A stretch of DNA of 64,000 nucleotides, taken from Prorocentrum cordatum (lineage: Eukaryota > Sar > Dinophyceae > Prorocentrales > Prorocentraceae). The notes below the pieces were generated by a model. That model made no database searches, was not told the origin of the DNA, and saw only the letters and a list, made by a program, of their open reading frames with translations. Shown here one piece after another: positions 44,951-57,699 of the stretch. Numbering within the stretch: the first letter of the stretch is position 1; every line of letters starts with the position of its first letter. The position numbers and the translations under genes were made by a program. Location of the stretch: NCBI GenBank assembly GCA_963575745.1, contig CAUYUJ010008047.1:306139-370138 (forward strand). The letters are read 5' to 3'.

Positions 44951-45135
44951 CAATGCAGAACAATGCACAGCAATGCAAACCAATGCAAAACCATGTAACG
45001 CAATGCAACGCAATGCAAAGCCATGCCAAGCAATGCAATGCCAAGCAATGACGAGAAATACCAAGCAATGCCAAGCAATACCAGGCCACGTGCCAGGCAA
45101 TGCAAAGCAACGCAAAACAATTCAAAGCAATAACC
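44951..45135 (+). repeat. GCAATGCAA short-repeat tract
   Basis: Dense AGCAATGC, GCAATGCAA and CCAAGCAATGCC words next to the right end of TIR element copy 2. Confidence 0.85.
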
Positions 45136-45339
45136 CCATGCCGAGGATAACAAAGTACCCCCCCTGAAGTCGTTAGAGTTTTTTATCGTCGGCATAGAAG
45201 GGTTTCAAATATAGGCGGAGGGCGCGGAGACCGAACTTCATTATCACTGGCAAAGTTCGCCATCGAGGTTATTTCCTTCTTATGTTGAGATAACAACATC
45301 AAGCGAAGCGAACACGTTATTTCTCGTTTTCTTTGTGTT

Positions 45340-45810
45340 GCTTTCTGTTTCTCTCTCTCTCTCTCTGTCTCTCTCTCTCTCTCTCTGTCATTATTTCTCC
45401 TCCTCCCTCTGTGGCGCCATGAGCTTGTTTACCGCTGGGGTTGATTATCCTGGGAAAACTAAGCACATGAGCTACCCTACACGAGCAGATGTAAAATTCA
45501 ATTTCCATTAAGCGCTTGTAAATTTAATAGAACAAGTTTTCAACTTTGGATTGTTGCTTCTACCTCCTGCTCTGCTTCTCCTGCTATTCCTCCTTCCCAT
45601 CCTTCTCCTCTTCCTTTTCTTCTTTCTTTATATGTATATTTCTATTTCTTGTTCTTCTTGTCTCCCTGCCCCCCTGAACTTGTTTATCGCTGGGGTTGAT
45701 TATCCTGGGAAAACTAAGCACATGAGCTACCCCTACACGAGCAGATGAAAAATTGAATTTCCATTAAGCGTTTACAAATTAAATCTAATAAGTTTTGAAC
45801 TTTGGATTTT
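45340..45810 (+). repeat. CT microsatellite and a 140-bp direct duplication
   Basis: CTCTCT run at 45351-45390. GGGGTTGATTATCCTGGGAA, AACTAAGCACATGAGCTACC and ACGAGCAGATG occur at about 45436 and 45688, each copy followed by a CTCCT-rich stretch. Confidence 0.85.
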
Positions 45811-45894
45811 TGCTTCCTCGTTCTTCTCTCCTCCTCTTGCTCTTTCTCCTCCTTCTCATCCTCTTCCTCCTGTTCCTCCTCTTTATCTTCTTCC

Positions 45895-46100
45895 TACCTG
45901 TCTCAAGCGAAACGAGAGATTTGTCGAGAATGCCTCAAGCGAAACAAGCAATGATTTCAAGGATGTCTCATGCGAAATATGCAATAAGTTGAAGATGTCT
46001 CAAGCGAAACAGACTAATACTTCGAGGATGTCTCAAGCGAAACAAGCAGTTCGTTGAGGATGTCTCAACCGAGACAAATCATTGTTGAGGATGTCTCATA
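45895..46100 (+). repeat. Roughly 38-bp tandem repeat, about 6 copies
   Basis: GGATGTCTCAAGCGAAACAA repeats with variable AT-rich spacers. Confidence 0.9.
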
Positions 46101-46254
46101 GAGGACCAAAGACCAAGGATCCTCAAGATATCTTTGGCTTTTTCCTCTTGATATCTCTTTATGCTGGCTCTGGCGGGCAACTTGTATTATCTCCCCGAAA
46201 ACCCCGAACTTTATTATCCCTGTGTGTTTATTATCCGCGGCATGGGGTTACAAA

Positions 46255-46590
46255 GCAAAGCACTGCCATGGCAATCAGCACTGTCAAGCAACGCGGAGCA
46301 ATTCAACGCAATCGAAAGCAATACCACGCAATGCCAAACAATGCCAAGCAATGTAAAGCAATGAGAAGCATTGCAAAGCGACGCAAGGAAGTGCAAACCA
46401 GTGCAAAACAATGCAAACAAACGCGACGACGGGCGACGACGAGCCGGCTGGACCGCCACTGCGGCCAAACTGCGACGACGGCGACGGGCGGCGACGAGCC
46501 GGCCAGACCGCCACCGGGGCCCAGCGGCGACGGCGGCGACGGGCGGCGACGAGCTGGCCGGACCGCCGCTGGGGCCCAGTTACCTCAGAC
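46255..46590 (+). repeat. GCAATGC words, then a 54-bp tandem repeat
   Basis: GCAATGCCAA-type words to 46420. Then GCGACGGGCGGCGACGAGCY, GGCCRGACCGCCRCYGGGGC repeats three times (46430-46580). Confidence 0.85.
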
Positions 46591-46599
46591 CAGAAGCAA

Positions 46600-48203
46600 G
46601 AACCCTTAAGTAAAAACAATGCTCGGGGAATAGACATCTGTACTTGCATACGGATAGATGTGATATTCTCTGGTAGTGGAACCGATGGATGAAGTAGTGA
46701 GACCGAAACGAAAGAGCGTGGGATCGACCGATAGAAATCGAGTTCGCTAGATATACAGATAGATAGACGCGTAGAGGCCAATCGTAAATCGTAAGCTGCA
46801 CCCATGCCCCCGAAAGGTGATCCTGTAAGAGCGTATAGTTATGCTTAAGACAGAGAGAGGGAGTGCATACTCGCTCCGCCGTTGTTTTGTATTTTCCATA
46901 ATCACAATCCTCTGCCTACTCACTATTCTCGCTGTAGTGTATCCTCTCTATCTCTCTCCCTCTCTCTATCTACTCTCTCCTCTCTCCTCTCTACTTCGAC
47001 TCTCTACTTGAAAATAGTCTCCAGGATCTCTCTACTCTCTAACCCCTGCTGGAAACCACGAGCCCGGCCGCCGACAATAATTGGCGGAGAACTTCCCCGA
47101 GCATTGCAAACCTCGGAACGCAACAAAACAACACAGATCGTCTACCGAAAACGGCGGTCAACTTCCGCCAAAACGTCACAACCTCCGCGGGGACACCTTC
47201 AGGGCAAGCACGGATGGAGAAATATACAACCTTGGCGGCTGGGTTCAAGACCATGGAGCCAACCAACCGCTCCACATGGAGCTTGTGCGAACGACGGTCC
47301 CGTCAAGCTCGGCCAACTTGAGACTGGAAAGCTGGTCTGTAAACAGCCACATGGTTTTCTGGTAGCCTGGGCTGGACACGGCTCGTAAATCGCAACGGCG
47401 GACATCCCCAAACACATCCCAATGAATCTAGATAGGACGCCTAAGTTCGAGCCTCGCGTTGCACGAAGCGCGCAGCGAGATGATCTTCGCGCTCTCGCGG
47501 CGTCCTGGAAAATGACAACTGTCTGGTCCAGACCGCGAAATGCAAGTGCGAAAGCTTTGCGGCCTGGCGGGTAAACCAGGATATCTCCTGCAACAGCACG
47601 AGCATCTTTGCATGCGCTGCTCCCCATGTATGTAAGCTTCGATGCTCTCCCGAAGAGCGCGCAAAACACATGATGAGAAGGCACCTCCCAATGATGCCAT
47701 CCAGACGGTCGCAACCTGCTACCGGGTCGACGAGAGACCTCCCTCCGACCCCTCCCCCTCCCTCGCCCCCCCCCCGGGGACCCGCCGCACTCCGAGAACT
47801 CCACCACCCTTCATTCCTCTTCCCTCCCCTCCCCCTCATTCCTCATCCTTCTCTCCCCCTGCCACCTCCTCCACCTGCCCACTCCCCGTCAGCATCTCTC
47901 GCTCTGCGGCGCTCTTTGGACTGTCGATCTCGGAGCCGTCTGCCGAGGGATGCTCCTCTTCCTGGGCATCACAGGACAAGGGCATGGAAATGAGGGTGAT
48001 GAAGAAGCGAACAAGGAAGTCACGAAGAGCAGAATGGGTGCGGGTGGGCAACGGCGGCGGTGTGGAGCGTAAACTGTACTGGATGCTGCGGCCGAACCCA
48101 ATGCAATCAGGAAGTGCAACCGTTTGCGCTGGAGGGAGCAAGGCAATCAAACTGCAATGCAAGAGGGCGAGAGAAAGCGAGAGAGAGAGAGAGAGATAGA
48201 GTG

Positions 48204-48235
<32 letters not shown>

Positions 48236-48935
48236 CAAGCGGGGGAGGGAGAGAGAGAGAGGGAGAGGGACAACTAATACCCGACCGCCAGCATCAGTTA
48301 CGGGGCGCAACTCTTTGAGACATGGAAACACGGATGCTGGGCAGAGCACGTGAGTCCACGTTTTTTTTTATGAGGAGGGGGCGCGAACACTGGACTTCAC
48401 TGGACTCGGCCTCGACCGCTGCGCGAATCAAACGGTCGCCAGGCATACTGAGGGCACAACACGAACCGACCTGCGATGGGCAAGCTCATGCACTGACCAT
48501 GGCCTGAAAGATGAGCGAGCGTGCGTGTCGCATGCAAAAGGAAAGGAAGAAGTGAGGAGGAGAGAGCACCAGAGGGAGAGGGAGGGAGAAAAAAACGAGG
48601 TGCCTAATGCGACCGAGCTGCGGCTGGCACACGAGCTGTATGAACACAGCCGGACACGACGAGGACGGAAACAACAAAAACTCCACAAGCCGCTGCGGCG
48701 GGGCGGGCGAGGCGGGCGAAAGCAGAGGCTCGCCACGGCCACACTGCACAGCAACCCAGTGGGGCGCAATGAACAACTGTGCGAAGGAAGAAGGAAAAAG
48801 GAAGAAGGAGAGGAGGGGGAAGAGGCAAGCTAGGTGCGCTCGCGTCATATCTGACATCCTACCCCTCCCTCCCATCTCTTACCATGGCGTAGATCCCCTC
48901 TCTACCCGCACAGTCGGATGTCGAGCAGGGCAATG
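46600..48935. other. No supportable gene; CT and GA microsatellites
   Basis: TCTCTC stretches at 46940-47030 and GAGAGA at 48176-48262. On the minus strand, 47640-47440 gives a protein-like stretch (GDILVYPPGRKAFALAFRGL), but without family, start or conserved end I leave it unassigned. Confidence 0.4.
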
Positions 48936-49245
48936 ATCCCGAAAGGGTACGCGATGCATTGTAGAGCACGGCATGGCATGTCGTAGAAGAGCACCGCAAA
49001 GCGTAGTATGTCACAGCATGGCGTGGCGTGGCGTAGTGAAGAAGTGCATCACAAAGCTTTGCAACGCAAAGCAGGGCATCGCACAGCGGCCCCGAACATA
49101 ACATTGCATAGCATGGCGTTGAAGATCAAAGCGTAGCATGGCATAGCACGACGTGGCACTTAAGCAATGCATATCACAGCTTCAGCTGAAGGCATGGCAT
49201 CGCGCAGCGGAACGCAACCTAGCATTGCATTGCATGCCGTGGCAT
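48936..49245. repeat. GCATGGC / GCATTGC short-repeat tract
   Basis: Frequent GCATGGCATGTCG, AGCATGGCGTGGCG and GCATTGCATTGC words, the same family as 21.24-21.56 kb. Confidence 0.75.
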
Positions 49246-49249
49246 GGCA

Positions 49250-49440
49250 CGGGAAATGACGCCAGCGCTGCAGCGGGAGCACGATCGGAACGAGCGGAAG
49301 CGCGGAAATGAGGCCAGCGCTGCAGCGGGAGCACGATTCGGAACGAGCGGAAGCACGGAAATGAGGCCAGCGCTGCAGCGGGAGCACGATTCGGAACGAG
49401 CGGGGCCCGAAAATGAGGCCGGCGCCTCAGCGAGAGCAGC
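49250..49440 (+). repeat. Roughly 57-bp tandem repeat, 3-4 copies
   Basis: GAAATGAGGCCAGCGCTGCA, GCGGGAGCACGATTCGGAAC, GAGCGGAAGCACG, starting near 49253, 49308, 49358 and 49412. Confidence 0.9.
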
Positions 49441-52400
49441 ATTTTGGAAAACATGCAGGCGAAAACCCAACTCTGGGGAATCCGGTGTAAAAAAACAATA
49501 CGCGGGGGGGGGGAGGAGAGTAGTATTCATATTGAATAAACAGGGCACCAGGACAAATTCCGGGTGTGCCAGGCGGTGGTGTACACAGTTAAGCCCAAAC
49601 CCCTGAGTGACAGGGCGAGGCTGCAAGTGAGCATGAAGCCCAACGAATCCAGCTGAAAACCAAGCTAGGAGAGCGTGGCCAGCCGCCCCGAAGCTGGCAC
49701 GACCTGCGGGCCTCGAAATGCACGACCTGCGCAGACGGGGCGGAGCCAGTGCTCCGTCGCGGTGGCCGCCCCCGGAGACCGAGCGCCTCGCCCGGCAACC
49801 ACGAGGGGGAGAACAGGGGAGGGGAGGGAGAACAGAGGCGAGGCGAGGCGAGAGGCGAGGCGCCAGTCAGTCGTCCCGGCGGGGACGGCCCTACGAGAGC
49901 CCGGCGGTGGCGCCGGAGCGCCGAGAAAGAAGGAGGGAGGAGGGAGGAGGAAGGAGGGAGGAAGGACTCAGACCGTGAATTGAGAGGAGGGGGGTGGAGG
50001 GGAGGGAGGGGAGGGAGGAAGGACTCAGACCGCGAAGTGAGAGGAGGGGAGGGAGGGGAGTCGAGGGGAGTGGAGGGGAGGCAAAAAGCGAATTCCCCTT
50101 GAGAGGACGCAGGCGCGCCACGGCCAGGGCAGGCCGGCACAGAATCGTCTGCGCGGGCAAGCTCGGCAGCAGCCCAGCAGCCGGGCAGGGCAGAGGGGAG
50201 GAGGAAATTGAGGTATTAAGGAGCAAGGGGAGCTGCAGGACCGAGAGATTGTTCGTCAGAGCTCGCCGAGTAAGAGGAGTAAGCGCGTCACGATAACACG
50301 GCGCGTCTTAGCAACACTCTGTCGACTGTGACGCGATCTCTACCCCTCAGCCAAAACGAATGCAGCGCCTGCACAAACAACGATACCCAAAGAGAAGCCG
50401 CGCCCTCGCAAGGCAGACGTTGGGATGCCTGACTGAACACGCGCAGATGCAGCGACCGACACTGCGAACCTTGTCGCAACTCGGGTCTGTTCGCCACCGT
50501 CGGCGGGGCTCGCCTGACCCGGCGAGGCGTGGGCTCAGTCAGCCTTGGCTGAGTGCTTTTTTTTCTGCAGACAATCTCGGGAGACACAGGGGGACCCTTC
50601 GAGCGAGGGCGCCTCTGGACTCCCCACGCCCGCGGGCGCGTGTGGCTCGCTGCCAGTGGAAGTCCTCAGGCCTTGCCACCGCGACAGCCCCTCGCGCTGC
50701 CGCCGAGCCAGCTGGATGCGGTACTCCCTCTGACGGCGCTCGAGCTCGCCCGGCTCGCAGCCGGCTCGCAGAAGGGCAGCACTGGCAGCCAACCCCGCTG
50801 GCAGCCCTTGGGTGCAGCCGTGGGCGCACGGCCTTCACGTCCCCCCGGCAGTGGAGCGCCGAGCCGACGGTGGGCCACTCGGGCGAGTCCAGCGGCGCGT
50901 GGGCGGGGGCAGAGGGCGCGGGCGCGGCCTCGGCCGCCAGCTCGGCCGGGGGCGGCGCCACTGGCGGCGGCAGGAGGGAGAGCGGCGGCCAGCGCGCGAG
51001 CGCCACTGGCGGGTCCCAGGCCTCCGGCTCGGCGCGCGGCATGAAAGCGGCGGGCGCGGGCAGGAAGCCGTCCTCGTCCTCCGCGGCGCCCTGCGCGCAG
51101 GCGCGGAAGGCGTCGCGCCGCCGTCGGCCTCGGGCAAGGCCACCCAGGCGCCTGGCAGGCCGAGACGCGGGAGGGGCCCAGCGCTCCGCGGCCTCGTCCA
51201 CCACGAGCACCCGCCAGTCGGATAAAGTAGGTTGGGTTCGGGTCCGCTCAGAGACTGACAACAAACAACAGCACCGATGCTTGAAGCTGGAAGGCGCACG
51301 AAGTAGATTGGGATTTGGATCTCCCCAGATAGCGACTTCAAACGACTGGCGTGTAAGTCAGAATGTGAGTGAGTCTGGGTATCTGTGAGTCTGAGTATTC
51401 ATGGGCCTGTGAGCAGGTGCGTCCATATACTGCCAGGCCTAGATGCCAAATGCACATGGGGGAAGGTTTCCTGACTTTTGCCGCAGGGCCAACTTGTAAA
51501 GACTGTGTGCGTGATACAATGCCCCACAGCAGACACTTCGACAAACAGAGGTGTGAGTCTGCCCGGGGCAGGAGGAAGGGAGGACGGGTCGGGAAACAAA
51601 GGGGGGAGAGGCTGAACGGGGGAAGAAGCGGCAACCTCGAAAATGGACACGCTTGACAATGTTTGCTATTCCCGGTGCCGCTTCAGGGCAAGGACAAGGG
51701 CAATGCGCGCCTGAGTCCGCCGGGGTGCGGGGCCTGGAAGGCCGGCGCGGGCGGACGGGGCCCTCAGGCACAGATGCGGAAGTTGTGGTCAGTGCTGCGT
51801 GTGGCGTGGGAATGCTTGTTCAGGGTTGCTCCATTGACTGCTGTCTTGTGCTAATGGAAAGCATTGTCCGCTTCTAGGTTGGCGAAAAATGCTTGCTGTC
51901 AGATGTGTAGCATCGTCTGCTCACTTTCCCTTGACCCCGTGCCTGCGGATTGCTTGACACGTGGATGTCTGGCTCACACGTCGCAGCAAGTCGGGCCCGG
52001 TGTCGCTTCAGGGTAATGTCTTATTGGGAGGTCGTTGCAAGGGCATGGGCGGCGGGAAAGCGAGCGGGGGCAGGAACGGAATGGCGGGCAGGAAAGGGCA
52101 GGAGAGGGAGGAGGAAGAGGAGGAGTGGGGCGGGTGACTACTGGAAAGAAGAGGGGATGATACGGAGGGAGGCGGACGAGAGGGAGGGGGAAGGGGAAGG
52201 GGGGAGCGAAGGTGGAGGGGAAAGGTGTTGAAAGGAGGACACAAAGATGGTGAGTGGAGGCGATACACGAGGCAGATATCCCTTTTGCGCCGTCCAGACA
52301 GGCGTGATCTCGTTGCTACGATCGCCAGAGTAGCGCAGGTACCGCACTGCCCCATGCATGTGCGTCTTCGATGCAGTGCCGATGCCCTGTCCTACAACGC

Positions 52401-52665
52401 CCGTCCACCATGCCGCCAGAGGTGATGACGAGAATATGGATGCATGATGGTGATGGTAACGAAGAAGCGCTTTCATATGTTGTCAGACTTTCTACCAATG
52501 CACTCCTGAGGCTTGTCAAGATACATCGCCACGTTCATCTTGGAAGACAGAGTGGCTGCGGTTACAGCGGAGCACCATCTGTACATCTGTATACCTATAC
52601 GGCCACCCTTCGAGTGATAAGGAGGTTGTAGTTGTAGGGGGGGAGAGGTGGGGGAACCAACCTCT
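49441..52665. other. No supportable gene
   Basis: Purine-rich runs at 49920-50090 and 52090-52230. The minus strand between 51264 and 50539 is open for 241 codons with some protein-like composition (SDWRVLVVDEAAERW), but it is Ala/Pro/Arg-rich and overlapped by equally open frames on the plus strand, so I do not call it. Confidence 0.4.
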
Positions 52666-52669
52666 GGCT

Positions 52670-53370
52670 CAATCGATCTCACTATCGATCTCACTCAACG
52701 GGACACCATAGGACACCACGGGTGGAATACTTGTCGATCTCACTATCGATCTCACTATCGATCTCACTCAACGGGACACCATAGGACACCACGGGCCACC
52801 ACGGGACACCGCGGGACAGCTCTCGATCTCACTATCGGTCTCACTATCGATCTCACTCAACGGGGCACCATAAGACACCACGGGACACCACGGAACACTT
52901 CGGGACACCACCTCGATCTCACTATCGATCTCACTATCGATCTTACTATCGATCTCACTATCGATCTCACTCAACGGGACACCACGGAACACCTGTCGGT
53001 TTCACTATCGATCTCACTTTTTGGGACACCACGGGACACCTCGGCGCACCACATCGATCTCAGTATCGATCTCAGTATCGATCTCGCTATCGATCTCACT
53101 CAATGGGACACCAATGGACACCATGGGACACCGGACACCACGGGACACCACGGGACACCACGGAACACTGCGGGACATCGCGAGCCACCGCCGAACGGAC
53201 GGACGGACGGGGGAGAATCATTTGTCTTGACTTCGCCCTAGCAACGGCGGACACCACGGGACACCACGGGACACCACGGAACACCGCGGAACACCGCGAG
53301 CCACCGCCGGACGGACGGACGGACGGGGGAGAATCATTTGTCTTGACTTCGCCCTAGCAACGGCGGGTTC
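52670..53370 (+). repeat. ATCGATCTCACT 12-mers interleaved with GGGACACCAC repeats
   Basis: Blocks of CTATCGATCTCA alternate with runs of GGGACACCACGGGACACC, in about five cycles. A 65-bp unit with ACGGACGGACGGACGG and AGAATCATTTGTCTTGACTT is duplicated at about 53185 and 53304. Confidence 0.92.
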
Positions 53371-56300
53371 ATTCCTCTCGCGCGCCCACGCAGCTTCGCC
53401 TCGCCCACACGCACGACACGAACGAAATGAAACGATTTCCCGGTTGGGGGTCTCCGTTACACTGCGATCTCACCCCCCGACCTCCAATATATGTATATAG
53501 ATATGTGTACTGGCACACAATTGATAAGTCACCTAGTGGAGTCCCTTTACCTTCCCCTTTACCTCCTCGGGGCGCACCTCCTTAAAACTTGCTTTTGAGG
53601 GTGAACCAGGTGTCCGCATCTGACAGACATGCCCCAAGCCGGTGACCCGCCCTCACCCTCCTCGCCATCCTCCGCTTTAACATTGGCAACACATGTTTCA
53701 TACTCTACATGCGTGAGACTTCTGCCTAACAGTCCTCGTCCGTCTTCTGCATGGTTTCGTCCAGTGTCCTTAATCTGTCGTTGAGATCATTGAGGGCTTT
53801 GCGATTGCTCTCACTAACTTACACGAGCGCTTTGTGGATATGTTCATTACATTCCCAGCACGTGCCTCGGTCACCCACATAAATCTTGAATTGCTGAATC
53901 ATCATGCTCTCACGGAATGCGACTTTCTTTTTTATATTCAAAGCTCCACCATTCAATGCTTCAAAACTTCTGATCTGCGTTATCCGTGCGCGACTGCGAA
54001 CTCATATTGGCCTAGGAGTCTCCCACTCGCGCTTTAGTGCTGCCCACGTCGCTCAGCTGTTGTATAATCGTGCGCGTCTGCTTCTCGTGGGCTCGGGCTC
54101 TACAGAATGCACGTGACACTGCGACATTGGCTCTGGCGAACACCTGCATTATGGTGAGCGCGTCGGTGGGGCTGGCACTCATATGTTGGACCCAGCCCAG
54201 GCGTAGTTCCCCCCGATTGTGCGAACTCATCTATGACGCTGCGCGCACTCAAACTTGTGATGGTCGAAGTCCGCCCGGGAAATGTTGACGAACTCGCTTA
54301 CATTCAATGATGTGTGTGTGACTCCGTGGCTCCCTGCGTAACTGGCTGCGTCGCTGGAGCAACTGCTGCCGAAACTGCTGGATATGCTGCCATAATAACC
54401 TCGCTCCGCCACCATGCAAATATTAACTATTCCAAATGTACTGTTTTCAGCCGGATTCTTTTGGGAGGGAAGGCTATCGCAGCAAATGAAATAGTTCTTC
54501 AGATGACAGCATGCGTTCCAAAACGCAATCGTCATGCACATCGGCCTGACTTCTCACAGAAACCTATGCTCCCACTCCTCCTCGATCCTCGATCACCGAT
54601 CCTCAGTTACCCCCTCCTCTCGATGATGCTCATGGTGGCGCACAGACGGCCTCCTCCGGTAATTTCCTGCTGGCCGAGACTACCTCGCTGGGCTGTCTGC
54701 GCCCAGCCCGAAGCCTTACAACGTCCCCCTCGATCAGACGATCCTGGATAAGCGATCCTATCTCTCCCTTCTGGGAGGCAAAAGACAACACAAACATGAT
54801 TAAACTGTCGGAGGTCCGCGTGGATTTCTTGGATCGCCGCCAGGGGGGCCCCGGCTCGCATCCAAGAAATCCGAACGGAGCTCCGAAAGTTGACGTTGAT
54901 GCCTCCTCTTGATCCCCGATGCCTACCAGTTTCTGTTCCTCGAAGATGAAAGGGGCCCTGGGACACACAAATAAATACACACGAATAACTGGATTCCCCA
55001 TGTTTTCCCATATATGTATATATATATATATATTGTCTGGATTCTTGTCTTCCCCCCCACTTTCCGTGTTTTCCCATATGTTCTGGGGAATCGACAACTC
55101 ACTGTCTGTGTGTTTCTTTCCCTCCTGAGAGCACCACGCTCTCCTCCATCACCCGATCCTGGCTCACCGATCCTCTCCCTTCGCTCGTCTCGGGGATCGG
55201 CTGCCCCTGGTCAATCCTGACCCAGGTCAGTCAGGCTTTGCAGGATCCTGCACCCAAGCCCGAGTCCGTGCGCCCCTGCTCTGCAGGATCCTGCAGGATC
55301 CGGCGCTCTGGCTGACCCCCGCTGGCACTGATCCCCGTCTCTTGAGCCCCATCCTCTCCCTTCGCTCCTCTCCCCAACCCCCACCCTCCGGCGACGGCGG
55401 CGGCCTCGTCCGCCGCGGACCGCTCCAGGCTGGCCTCGCAGGGGGCGCCGGAGGACCTGGCCCTCGGCGAGGGCTGCGAGTCGGTCGGCCTCCAGGGGAG
55501 GGACGGGCAGACGAACGCTCCCAACAGAGAGGTGGCGCCGTGCATTCGGACCGAAGACGGCGCAGCGTGAGCATGGTGCGAGACAGGACAGAGGAGAAGC
55601 AACGGTGGGAAACTTCGAGCTTGAATTGGTGATACATCGCCAATAGATCGGCGATGAGCCTCCGATAGCGAAACCGTACATTCCTGGGCGGGGCAGGCTA
55701 TCAGGCCACCATCGGCGATGAATGGTGTGCGACTAGGGGTCGATGCTTCAAACCCTGAGCCAAGTGGGGGAAGATCGAGGATCGAAGATCGAGCTTGTTG
55801 GATGTCTCTTTGGCCTTTCTGAGCCTCTGGGAGTCTCCTCATTGCCGCGGCGGGATTCCCCTCGAAGTACGGCCAGAACGCATCCCAAAGCAGGTTCAGA
55901 GGGCGAGAGAGGAATGACGAAGCAGGAGGAGCAGGAGGATGAGGAGGATGAGGAAGAGGACAGAAAGAGAAGCAGCATGAGCAGGTGAAAGTATGCATGT
56001 ACGAGGGGGAAACTGTGGAGTTATGTATCGGCTTGGGTCCGAAGACCCAGGTCCCGAGGGTAGTGGATGGAAGAGCCCAGGGAAGGGGGGGAGAGGATGA
56101 GGATGGTAGGGGAAGGGGAGGGAGTGGATCGGGCAGCCAAGAGGAAAAGAGGGCACAGAAGGGTGGGAGACGAAGTGTAAAGGAAAGAGGAGGGCACGCG
56201 AACGGGACGGTGTGACAACCAGGCACGCGAGTGCTCATTGCATGAGAAACCCGCCACGTAGCACACGAGCATATACACACACGTGCGTGATGTGTTCATG

Positions 56301-57370
56301 CCGCGTCTTCAGAGACCGCGCGCGCACTGGCAACAACACAAGGGCCGCAACCAATCAGCTCGCCGCCATACGTATGGCCTTTTTGTTCCATCCCAGTTCG
56401 CCTTCGGCGCATCTTGTCTGCGTATATCGCATGTGCCTTCGACCGCGCCCAAGACGTTATGTGGCATGCATTTCGGCAGGGTAAGATGCCAACGCTCCCA
56501 AACCAATGGATCCACTCGTCCAGATGGCTAGTGCAAGACGGGGGGGGAAATGAGGAGGCAAGATGCACACGAAAAAAAGGGCAGCGCGAGAAACGGGACT
56601 GTGATAGAAAATGGTGCGACTGACAACAATGCCGTAGGAACGCCCCACGACCCGAGCAAAAAACACATCATAAACAGCCAACCACCATGCAACCTTACGG
56701 CACGGCTTCGCTGCGCAGCTTCCCCAAGCGCAAAGCTGGTTGCACGCAGGGGGCATCCATACACCACCACCGTGCAAGAGCAAAGCCATCGCCTCTGCCG
56801 GGAGGGAGGCTCTAATACTCCGTCCTAGGGCCGAGGATGGTCCAGGCCAGGCGCAGTTGTGGCGTATAGATGTTTTTCTGCGGAGACTGTACCCAGCAGC
56901 GCAATTGGGCACACCTGAGGCATGTTCAAACGCGTGGTGGTATCCTCGGAGAACCCATCTAGGGGCGCGGTGCGATTGCGGTTAAAAGGGAGGCGATCCA
57001 GCACCGGGGGCCCTGAGCGCAGAGCGCCTGCCACTCCAAGGAACTTTATGCCCCAGGGCGGTTGTGGGTGGGTCATTCAGAAACGGCCGAGCGCCTGAGC
57101 ACAAATGGCCACAAGCGTCGGGCAATGAGAGAGATACACACTCGTGTTGGCACACGGGGGCGTATCCTCGATGACCCCTTCCATATATGCCGGTGCGGTC
57201 AAAGTGAAAGAGTGGCGTGACGGCGACCCCCTCCTTATATCCCGGTGGCATGTGCGCCGGGCACCTGCCACTCCCAGGAACTTGATGCCCCCTCCCTGCG
57301 ATGGAAGCGTTCCCTTTTTTAAACGAGAAAGGAAATCCACCGACCCAGTCGGCGTGTGTGAGGGGCTTCG
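53371..57370. other. Mixed DNA, no supportable gene
   Basis: Composition is nearer 50 percent GC between 53.5 and 54.5 kb. GATCCTGCAGGATCC-type inverted words at 55241-55300, TA run at 55015-55032, GAGGA run at 55920-55975. CACCTGCCACTCCNAGGAACTT occurs twice (57025, 57263) as part of a roughly 240-bp spaced duplication. No coding evidence. Confidence 0.4.
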
Positions 57371-57374
57371 TCCG

Positions 57375-57515
57375 TTCGAGTCGTCATCTCAGTCATTCGT
57401 TTGTCGTCGTCTCTGTCGTCCTCTTCCCCCCCTTTCCCAGGGACCGCCTCAGCCCGTCATTCGTTTGTCGTCGTGGCTGTCGTCCTCTTCCCCTCCTTTC
57501 CCAGGCGCTGAGGAA
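57375..57515 (+). repeat. 63-bp direct duplication
   Basis: GTCATTCGTTTGTCGTCGT, TGTCGTCCTCTTCCCC and CCTTTCCCAGG occur at about 57391 and 57455. Confidence 0.9.
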
Positions 57516-57699
57516 CGCCGTAATGGAGTCGAAGGGAAGCCCCTTCCCTTCGATCCCTCCCCTGCCGGGGGGGAGGGGTAGGTGGGGGGGTCATGGGGGG
57601 GGGTCCGATACGACGCTCTCCCGGGGATTCCCAGAGCTCAAAAGAGTTCCAAAAAGGGCCAAGTGTGGTCTAATGTGCCACACTGACAGTCCACGAGAA

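Noticed and set aside
47199-47807. 202-codon minus-strand frame with some protein-like stretches
   Set aside because: No family, no conserved start or end, and equally open shadows; insufficient support.
52670-53370. Possible CRISPR-like regular repeats
   Set aside because: Repeats are directly tandem without unique spacers, and the genome is eukaryotic.
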